Of a stretch of DNA of 64,000 bases, positions 1 to 9,325 are shown piece after piece; within the stretch, counting starts at the first letter, position 1, and each line of letters starts with the position of its first letter. The stretch is from Sipunculus nudus (lineage: Eukaryota; Annelida; Sipuncula; Golfingiida; Sipunculidae). The position numbers and the translations under genes are program-made. The notes below the pieces were generated by a model, which saw nothing but the letters and a program-made list of their open reading frames with translations, searched no databases and was not told the DNA's origin. The DNA lies in contig CM049313.1 in the NCBI GenBank assembly GCA_026874595.1, forward strand, positions 51,759,659 through 51,823,658, read 5' to 3'.

Positions 1-1581
1 TGATCGTTAATATTATTCTATATCAGTATTGCATTATACTTATTCCACATAATTTATCCTGAAGTTTTAGCCATATAACTAGGTCAGACAGCGTGCTTAT
101 ATAAATGCTACTGGCTCGCCTATTATTCACTAGAATTGGCACCAAACCGTGCATTATTTATCAGTTCGCGTAAAAGTACCCACTTGCTCACAACCTTGAC
201 TTATGGTCTCAAGGTCAAGTCGCATAAGACTCTGAGCATCATTAATTTGTTTCTGTCTTAACAGCTTCTATGCTCACTTCACCGTCTAGGTATTTTGTTC
301 CTAATTATTAGTATTGCAGTATGACATGTTGATATGATTTCCTTAAATTATGTGACTATGGGGCGCTTTATGTATTTGCATGCAAATACAATTTTATCTA
401 GTTTTTTATTGTATTGTTTAGTCAGCAAGGCCAAATGCGAACCTACGCAATGGAACATACATCAGGTATAATGCTTCCATGACAACATGCTTACCCATTA
501 CTTGAAAAGTACCTGTGAGACGTAGACGCCGAAATCAGAGTTGGAAGGGTGAAGTGAGGCACGGATTGAGTGGCAAGTGGAAATACGGTGAGATGTGTTG
601 CATGTTGCATATTAGCATGGATGTGTACCACGTAAACATGATGGAAGGTGGCGCCAACTAGTATTTGAAAGAGAATGCTATCCAAGATGTATACAAATGC
701 AAACTTTCAGGCGGATAAGTCAAACCACTGCTGAGATATGAATGATTTAACCCTAGACAGAAGAACAGATGGACACCATGCAAAATATTTTTAAGTTGCA
801 CAACCAAATTTATATGAGCTGTAGAGGTATGTAACATATATTCTCCTGCAAAATTTCAGATCAATACGTCTTGCAAGTACTGAGATATTAGTGTGGATGT
901 CTGCAGCCTAAACGTAAATGTAAATGGCGCCATGATTTTGTAATTTTAGTATCCTTTTCAGCGAAATGACTTATTTCATCTTCCTGCAACTCGGCCAAAA
1001 TACACCGAACTGGAATCATTTTAATTAACTCAAGAGAGACTGTTTCAGGAATTATTTCATTGAAATTTTGAACAATTTGCCTGAACAGTTCAGGGAAGAA
1101 GATTTAAATTTTTTTAGCTTTTCCCCTAAAAAATTAAAGAAAGTGCAGATAGTAAAAGAAGGAAAAGGAAAATCCGATAGAGGTTCTCAGATTACTGTTT
1201 TTTTTCATAAAATTTAATGATACCAGATCCTGTCGTTTTTGAGATAGTATAGGTAAAACCTACAGACGACGCCAAACCATCGCATGAGCTCAGAGGTTCG
1301 CTAAAAGACAATATCTTGTCATTTTGAAACTTTGATGAATTTAAAAGAAAGTGAGAATCATTCCGCTGTGCCCTAGATATTCGATCTGTTGTGGGGTTTC
1401 TATTTTTTCCCCTATGTAATGAATTTTTAGGTATTGTTCATGATTCTGGGTTAATATCGTCTTTTGTCCGAAAACTGTACATTACATCTTTAAAATATAC
1501 GGGGAGAAAGTCAATAGATTCCTTTGTATGGATCTGAATATGACACGAAATGTGAAAGCGAATGACTACTATTATTATTCC
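1..1581. other. AT-rich non-coding stretch
   Basis: I see no convincing exon, RNA gene or structured repeat here. Short open frames on the minus strand (for example 491-685) have no recognisable domain or splice context. Confidence 0.5.
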
Positions 1582-1585
1582 ATAT

Positions 1586-2393
1586 TGTTACGGAACCTAA
1601 TATAAAAAGATCACGTATGCGTGATGAATACAAATTTTGTAATGGAGATAAAAAAATCAGATTCTGTAACAATAGGCAGCGTGAAATGTCTAGGGGATGA
1701 ACAAAAGAGTCATTGGTTTGTTTGCTAACAAATAACCATAATTTATTCTTAAACAACCCTAACAATACAATACACCAAATCAACACAATTATACAGTAAA
1801 ACAGCGGTATAGCAACAAATCAATATAATCACATAGAAAAACAATGTACACAGTACCTAGATACCAACACCATCACAACGATAAGTCCTTTAAATGTAAA
1901 CTCTCGGATAATGACAGTCCAGTGGAAAGTTCTTGCAACAACCCAGAAAGTAAACTGAAGTCCAAATGAATAAGATCCAGGAGAAAGTCTTTGAAAATGT
2001 ATAATTGCCGAATTCGTCGGATAAGGTCCTAGAATCTTACACATGCTTCTGCGTCCGCTGGAATCTTCTCTGCTCTCTGCCCTCCCGTTCTAAAACACAG
2101 CCCCTTTATATACCTTCACACCTCAAGCCGAGAATTTTCCACTTCTCGAACAGTCTATAAGATCTTGCACAGTAAACACGCATTTCAGGAATTATCGAGA
2201 AGAACATAGCCGTGTGTATCCCCACACACCAGGGTCATCACGTGACCCACGACCAGGCGTGAAACCCCAAGGCTTAGATGACAACGAGAGTTCAACCAGT
2301 ACGGATTAAACATAGAATGTTATCCGCGGCCAGACACGAGTGCCACAACAGGAGTTACGCCCGTGTCACATAATAAAAAGAGCACCTGTAACA
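1586..2393 (-). mobile_element. solo LTR of a retrotransposon
   Basis: The segment starts TGTTACGG and ends CCTGTAACA, so the TG...CA ends carry a short inverted repeat (TGTTAC/GTAACA). It is flanked by ATAT at 1582-1585 and ATAT at 2394-2397, a 4-bp target-site duplication. Read on the minus strand it has a TATA box (GGTATATAAAGGGG, 2101-2114) followed downstream by AATAAA (1742-1747), the order expected of a U3-R-U5 unit. No gag or pol coding is adjacent, so it is a solo LTR made by LTR-LTR recombination. Ty3/Gypsy or BEL/Pao would both fit; the class is inference. The AT-rich TSD is weakly discriminating. Confidence 0.7.
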
Positions 2394-2397
2394 ATAT

Positions 2398-3395
2398 GCA
2401 AAACATATATATAGGACGTCAGGTACGCACGTATTACGGAAAAGATACTCGCATACTGTATTAAACTAATACAGGTCAGATAACGAACCTGATGTAATGT
2501 ATGTATCAACAAACTCTGGCGCCGTAACTTTATTTCCTCCGAGTTCCGGAAACGCCGCCATTAGCCCGTTAAAAGCAGCGATATATCACACACATCCACT
2601 TGAGGTAGAGAAATGCTACCTTGACCAAATAATTCAAAAGTAAATAAGGAAATGATAGTCAGGCAATATAATATAGATGTGTCACAATATGTATCTATTT
2701 TTAAGAGTAAATTAATAGTCTAATCCACATTCGGGATGTGAAGGAAAGATCAATGCAGAGAGTCTGGTTTGAAACAGCTAAAATTGCAAGACGGAAGACT
2801 GGTTCAACAACTTTCTGAAAAAAAAACAGACTCTTGATTTAAAATAAATGTGCTTATCATGGTCTTATTTCCCGAGTGTATTGTTAAGTAATATTCTACC
2901 GCTATAAAAAAAGAAGGCTGTATGTACGAGAGATTTCCCGTCAACGCAATAAATAATTTTTTTTTTTTTATTTTGTGGTGAGTATATTTTTAAGTAATAT
3001 AAATTTACCATGAACAAAGGCGATAACACATTGTAAGAGTTAAAGTCACGTGTCCAGGATAACCAATAGCAGTTTTCCACACTCGTGTTTTTTTTTTACT
3101 ATATTCATTTTTACTTTCGATTTTTATACTACTGTTTGCTGTGTTTTTATGCAGACATACCATATATGTCGATGATGAATGTTCTGAAAGTTAATTCGAG
3201 GAAAATGCCGTAACACTATTATATAAATAATAAATGTTTTCCAAACCTTGGATCTTCAAGGCTGTGCTCATAGTGTTGCAAAAGTTTTATTGTGTCAGAG
3301 GTGATATGATAACTCTGATGACCTAGACATTTTCTTCTAATGATAAATTATACACTTTTCTTAGTATACGAACATTTTGTTTTTGATAGGAATTA
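2398..3395. other. non-coding AT-rich stretch
   Basis: No exon or recognisable element seen; contains homopolymer T and A runs only. Confidence 0.5.
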
Positions 3396-3403
3396 CAATA
3401 ACA

Positions 3404-3677
3404 CAGGGGCGTCAATATAGGGGGGATGGGGGGTATAAACCCCCGACTTTTTGGCAGGGGGGGGGGATGGCCAATGTAATCATCCCCACCCCACTTTTCA
3501 GGGAATGATATTAAAATATTACAAATGAACTCTATTAATAAATAGAATAAAAGACTTTGGATTCATTTACTGAAAAATGTTATATCTAAACCTTACTTTG
3601 AATTACCAAATTACTTATTTTCTATTAAGTATTATAAGTATTTGAAATATGATTAAGTATATATATATATATTAATC

Positions 3678-3720
<43 letters not shown>

Positions 3721-3818
3721 TTGAATATGTCACTCAGAGACGCTGAAAAAGGTATATGTGTGTGTATATAAATATACAAAGTCATCCCCCCCACCCTGGA
3801 AAAAAATTGACGCCACTG
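3404..3818. mobile_element. hAT-like MITE
   Basis: The left end CAGGGGCGTCAAT and the reverse complement of the right end CAGTGGCGTCAAT form a 13-bp terminal inverted repeat with one mismatch. Flanks are CAATAACA (3396-3403) and CAATAACG (3819-3826), an 8-bp target-site duplication with 7/8 identity. An 8-bp TSD with CAG...CTG ends is the hAT superfamily hallmark. The 415-bp interior is non-coding: G- and C-runs just inside each end and an (AT)n tract around 3655-3716. It is a non-autonomous element. Confidence 0.75.
3655..3717. repeat. (AT)n microsatellite inside the MITE
   Basis: Two nearly pure TA runs interrupted once by TAATCGTA. Confidence 0.95.
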
Positions 3819-4008
3819 CAATAACGTGCCAAAGTTTCTAGACTCGCTTTGAAATTACATCACGGCAGGTTACTTTTCAATTGCATAGATTTCAAACTTA
3901 ACCTTCATACAGTACTACAATACAACAATATTACAAAAAAGTCCTTTTAAAGTTTCTCAGAAAAAACATTTCTAGAAGGTAAGGGCGCCACTAAGCAAAT
4001 AGAACAAA

Positions 4009-4011
<3 letters not shown>

Positions 4012-4063
<52 letters not shown>
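4012..4063. repeat. (AT)n microsatellite
   Basis: Pure TA dinucleotide run, followed by a TG/GGGTG-rich stretch to about 4102. Confidence 0.95.
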
Positions 4064-4067
<4 letters not shown>

Positions 4068-5016
4068 TTTATATATGTGTGGGGGGTGTAGGTGTGTGTG
4101 TAAAAATTAAGTTTATGTAAAATGGTGACATTGAAGGTTCAGAAATAATATCTCGGGGAAAGATATGTAGACTGGCTCCAATCTTAAAAACTTTAACAGT
4201 TCTTTCCCTTTCGCCCATCCCAAACTGGCTCTACCTTCACAAATATTAAATCCAGAAAAAATCTAATACCATCTTCGGTTAAAAAAAAACATACTCTCCT
4301 AAGACCAATACTTGTCCTTGCAGGGTACTTGGTGCAAATCAACATTTCACAACCCGTCTGGCTGCAAAAGACATCACGACTGACTTTCTCCCGCGGTTTT
4401 GGAACCGGCCTTTATATAAACCTCCTGCAAAGATACTTCGGGGAAAATGTCCTGGTCAACGAACGTTCCGGAACTATCTACAAGGAAATTACCAGTTAAG
4501 TCTCCCAGAAGCTTTTAAACCTCTAAAATGTTCAGTCAGCCAATCATAACAAACCAAAGTAAAGTTTTAATACTTGATACATAAAGAAGCCAATCTACTG
4601 ATCAACACAACCAATGATAAAGATAAGCAGAACATGATTAAATATAATTTACTACGTTTCCCTGGCTAAATCTCATATTCCACTTGGCCTCTAATTTAAC
4701 ATAACCTGATTTGGCAAATACATTTGTGTCACACACAAGCATACAGATTATCACATGTTATATTTATATCATTATCAACTGTGGTTATCTATTGAACTGG
4801 TTAGATGCCAGATTAAAATAGCTGCAGTCACTTAGTTGGGAGACCTCAGGAGTAACAGATGAGCAGCCTCACTCTGACCTTGAAGGGATAAACCTACTCT
4901 GCGGAAATTAACAATTGTTATAAATAGACACGACAGAGAAATGCATTTGGGCAAGTTACATAGTGGCTGGAAGGCACACATAGAAGATATGGCCACAAAT
5001 AAGGCTCTTAACATAC
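4064..5016. other. non-coding; possible degenerate LTR-like promoter
   Basis: No coding exon is recognised. On the minus strand a TATA-like box (TTTATATAAAGG, about 4409-4420) precedes a stretch bounded near 4735 by GTGTCACACA and near 4100 by GTGTGTGTA. This resembles the solo LTR at 1586-2393 in layout, but I found no clean TSD or polyadenylation signal, so it is only a suggestion. Confidence 0.25.
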
Positions 5017-5092
5017 CAAAGACGATTTCGCTATTCATTGCATTAATAAATTCATTGGTTACTTCAGCTGATACCTCTTGGCCTAAACAAAT
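5017..5092 (-). CDS. isolated candidate internal exon, unknown product
   Basis: On the minus strand a 76-nt segment is bounded by a TTTGTTTAG acceptor and a GTATGT donor. One frame is open and reads QEVSAEVTNEFINAMN then SEIVF. No neighbouring exon was identified, and no family is recognised. Chance co-occurrence of splice-like sites in AT-rich DNA is a real alternative. Confidence 0.15.
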
Positions 5093-6819
5093 TTGTGTTT
5101 AAATTATCAGATTTATCCCTTTAAAATGAAGGTATAATGTGTAAGTCATATTCATCAGTGAAACCCTAACTGCATGCCTCCTGAAATGGTTCACATTAGT
5201 TGGGAATGCAACATGCCATATACGTTTGCCTCCTTGTGGTGTTACATTGTTTAATTGCTAATTAAAACTATTGAAATTCGGACCTAAAATAATTGGCTGT
5301 TGTTGTTTTTTTTTTGTTTTTTTAATCCTTTGCACATATAATCCCTGAAATCATAGCGTCAAGTCAGATATAATTTTTGAACCAACCATTCATTTGTAAT
5401 TAATTGAATAGGGGGATTTGCGGAATCACGTGTCTTGTGCCTCTTATCTCATATCATTAGTTGTTATCTCATGCCACCATATATATTCCTGTACACTAAT
5501 AACACGAGTTGAGCCGTGGTAACCATTGGTTTTTCATCGCGGTTTTACTTTTGGTAAGCTGTATGTATATGTACGGTGAAGACCGAGGCCTAATAAGCAT
5601 TCTCCTCTCCCTGCGACCGGTATTCACAGCCAAATTATGACATTTATATGCATGTTTTTTGCATGTATGAAGGTAAGCTAGGAGCCAACTAAGTCTTATA
5701 GTAGTGAGTAAAGTTGATTTTTAATAATTTCTTTCTCACGAAGCATCAGTGCCAGTGCACATACTTTAATCGGCTCGTTAGTGTAGTTGAGTTTTTTAGT
5801 TCTTGGATGAAATATTTCAAATACATTATACTATTACATGGTTCTTGCCTGCCTGTGTATGTCCATAATTGTAAATAAATAAGGATTATTGTACACATTT
5901 TTATGTATTTGTACTTTTGAGAAATATTTAAAAAATGAACCATCCATCTAGAACCATGGACGGTGAATCCGGTGTGTCATGTTGTATTTTAATGCTCTGA
6001 GGCGGACGACTTATCAGAAGTGGATCCAGGGGGCACCTCTTCATTTCCAGCTCCTCAATTTTTTTCCGAACACTGGCCTTGGTTAAGGGTGGGGGGGGGG
6101 CATTCCCCCTCGCTTTTTAGGGGTGGGAAATCAAGCATAAACTGCCCCCTCATTCATAGGGGAACAAAAACGCCTGATTTTAAACTTAACGAGATCGAGA
6201 TAATAAGATCGTCTAGTAAAAAAGTTTCTTCAATTTCAACTCAGTGATATTTCAATAATGCATCTCATAATTTTAAATTTAGGACATTGCTTGCTTCAAT
6301 GGTTTAACTGAATCATATTTATTATGAATGATCTCGATTTTTCAAATAAAATTCAATATATGAATACAAATGAATGAATAAAAGAACTTAGAATAACTTA
6401 ATTTCATTACAGATTTGTATTTGCATATATAATTTTCATGAGGAAGACTTTAACCTGGGGTAGGGAAGAGGGTTGGCTGTTGCCCCTACCCGTGAGGATT
6501 GGCCACATTTTCCTCACTTAACAGACCCTATGGTTTCAAAATATTTCTTGATGCTAAGAGCCCCCATTGCCGAATCTGCTCACCTTTGAAAGTTTATTGC
6601 TTGCCGGAAATCGAAGATTTAAAAACTGATACATCTTATGTCTTGCACTTATATCCCATAAGAAAATTTTCATTTTTTGAAAGTAGCCGCTAGGGGGCGC
6701 TACTATATAACATTTTTGGCCATATCTCCAAAACTATGAATTTGAATTACATAAACTATAGCTAATTTTCTTTCTTCATGGCTTCTACATAGCCTTGTCA
6801 AGTCATCTGGTCTCAATCT
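5093..6819. other. non-coding stretch with a MITE-like end
   Basis: From about 6014 the sequence CAGAAGTGGATCCAGG resembles the right end, inverted, of the element at 24905-25112. No matching second end is found nearby, so it is probably a truncated copy. G-rich and C-rich runs follow. No exon seen. Confidence 0.35.
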
Positions 6820-7170
6820 TGTGTCACTTTGTCAGTATGTCTGTTTGTCGGTTGTTTATCAATTTCGCCTGCTTGCTGGTTCTTGCCACTTACATATAGC
6901 ATTCTACAGGCTTTGTGTTACTTTGTCAGTATATCTGTCACTTCAAATTGTTATTTGTATTATAACTTTGTCAATTCTGGTCCTATTTTCACCAACTTTG
7001 GCTCATTTTTATTCAATATGTCTTCTTCATAACTTCATAAGTTAGTTTAGTCAACTGGTCTCAGCTTAGTGTAACTTTGTCATTATGTCTTTCTGTTTGT
7101 CATTTGTCCTCAATTTCGCCTGCTTACTGGTTCTTGCATATGACATATACCATTCTACAGACCACAGTGT
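6820..7170. repeat. diverged tandem repeat, about 245-bp period
   Basis: A segment with CACTTTGTCAGTATGTCTG...CAATTTCGCCTGCTTGCTGG...ATTCTACAG (about 6820-6912) recurs as a diverged direct copy at about 7068-7162. Open frames over it are low-complexity shadows. Confidence 0.6.
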
Positions 7171-7783
7171 ACCAGGAATCACTTTTAACTTTCACCTACG
7201 TATATAGTAACGATTTCTGGAAGCTGTATGTGTATTTTAAATAGGTCAAAGTTCAAGGTCAAGTTCATGAAAACACGTCAAAATATTATTTCCGTCCTAC
7301 CTTTGTGAATATTGGTCAAATCTTTACATACTTTTACTTATTTTCTTCCTCTTTGTCCTTTTATGACAAGTTCTAGTTATCTTGTTGTCTTCCAATATGG
7401 GTCAGAGTTTTTTCTTCACATGTCGAAAGCAGTCACAGCCACATAAACTGTACCTCATGCCCTAACTGACCTTGACCTTTGTCTGAATTCCGGAAAGCGC
7501 GTGACCTCTGGTCGTCTTGTTTTGTTTTAATTAAACTTCCTGCTGTGGGCTCATCCTTGTAAAAATTCCTTGATCCTCCCCTGCTTAAAACCACGGGTGT
7601 CATTATATAGGTCAGACTTGCGTCACGGTGCGTGCCTCGATCTGTTAGCTTTACCCAATGAGCTTTACCCCACGTCAACCAGGACCATATAAGCGTTAGG
7701 GCAGTCGTGCGGTAAAAAAATAATCATGTGAACAATCATATGAGCAGTGGTACTTGTCCCCCTTATAATTTCCTCATCACATT
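7171..7783. other. non-coding upstream region of the TLR gene
   Basis: No exon recognised. The minus-strand open frame at 7433-7678 lacks any domain or splice support. Confidence 0.4.
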
Positions 7784-7794
7784 TATATATATAA
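7784..7794 (+). promoter_or_regulatory. candidate TATA box of the TLR gene
   Basis: TATATATAAG lies about 50 bp upstream of an ATG at 7845-7847 that is followed directly by a GTAGGC splice donor. The spacing leaves a transcription start near 7815 and a short 5' leader. The assignment rests on the in-frame splice to the TLR exon and is inference. Confidence 0.4.
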
Positions 7795-7844
7795 GCGCTG
7801 GTTGTTGCTGCAGGAGTATAGTGTATGATGCATAACGGATAAAC

Positions 7845-7847
7845 ATG
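7845..7847 (+). CDS. candidate first coding codon of the TLR gene (exon 1)
   Basis: ATG sits directly before a GTAGGC donor. Joined to the acceptor at 9306-9307 (TTTCCCGCAG) it gives ATG followed in frame by AGC AAA AAT TAC AGA CCC ATG GCC, adding MSKNYRP before the Met at 9326. The intron would be about 1.46 kb. If the splice is not used, translation starts at 9326. Confidence 0.35.
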
Positions 7848-9307
7848 GTAGGCGTATTTTTATCATATACATCTTATTGCACCAATGAGGACTGTTTAAA
7901 AAATACCTCCCCAAAACTGAGGTTGCACATGACATTTTTAAAGGTCAGCTTTTGGAACAAAAGTTAGTCTTAATATATAACTGTTGAGTTTAATTAAAAA
8001 ATTTGGTCACATCGAGTATATATTAATTAATGATATTAAAGTTTTGTTATATCGGTTTGCCTGTGTATGAACAACACGTATTACCAAGGAGAGGGATTTA
8101 CGCGTCGTTATTTTAACATCTGTGTCGTTTATTAGAGTGGACCAAACATTTCGCAACATAAATATACGTTAAATTTTATTTATAAATGCACCTGTTTTTT
8201 TTTATCCCTTTCATGTGCTAAACATTATGCAAATCATTTTATAGTTTGAACTATTACAAATGCACGGCCAGGCCTGAATTGTGTGCATGGTTTTTTTCCA
8301 TTTGCTATCCATATATTACTAAACAAAGAAATATTAAATAACGCTAGAAATGGCGTCTATCAGTTTTCAGTGAAGCGCCCTATAGTGCAGTCTTGTATTC
8401 GGAGAAGAGTATTTGGATGGTCTATTCCATGTGAACTTTTTATATAATCTGATCAGGGGTAGGTTTAGAGGGGTTCAGGGGCATTTTTATCCATTAACAC
8501 GAGCTTAATGCCGAAAAGGTACCCCGTAGTTTGAGCCCCCCCCCCATTTTTTTTTTATCATTTTCTTATAGTCTTATAAATGGACGAATTGTTATATATT
8601 CTAAAAATCACATTTATTAGTACATACGTTAGCTATATTGCTCTTTGCGTAATCGAAGAATTACATTTTTGCCTGTCTAAGCAAACACAAGCAAACTTCC
8701 TTAATATATTGCACGGCTGAACAAACTGGGTGTTTGCTAATAGGTGGTTCAGTTGCTGATTGCTTCAGTCTTTTTTAATCAATGACATTGCTTATGCGTA
8801 GGTCATCAAATTGTGACAATTGTCTGTTCTCTATATGTATCTGAAAGTACAATGTGGCCACTAAACGTTTGAATGTCATTACCTTCTTGGGTTATCCAGT
8901 GGTAAGCGACCAGTTGTTTCCATATCATTTCCATATAATGTGATCGATAATGTTGTCAATGCCTCTCTCTCTCTCTCTCTCTCTCTCAAATAACTTACAC
9001 TAAGCGCATAAGATGTACCCTTTTCTACTTGAGTAAATGAATCTTCCGAGGCTGGACAGCGGCTGCTTCATCTAGGTTATCTACTGCAATTTACTACGTG
9101 AAAATGCCACAGGGTGGACGTTTATCATAGCTACGCAGTGGCCCATTTTGACCCTAGGCCAAAAGGAGGACAGAGTGGAGTCCATTACCCCTGCTGTGAA
9201 CCATAGAACAGTCTGAGGTTGTGGTTATAAATTCTAATAAATTAATACGGCATTAAATTCCTTTTTATCTATCACTGTAAATTAATTGTTTAATTTATTT
9301 CCCGCAG
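7848..9307. other. probable TLR 5' intron
   Basis: The stretch ends in a good acceptor (TTTATTTCCCGCAG). It holds a (CT)n run at about 8963-8988 and a G/C-run fragment at about 8455-8550 that resembles MITE ends, but no exon. Confidence 0.4.
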
Positions 9308-9325
9308 AGCAAAAATTACAGACCC

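Noticed and set aside
4064-4740. Second solo LTR
   Set aside because: TATA-like box and GTGTGT/ACACAC ends are suggestive, but no TSD or polyadenylation signal could be fixed.
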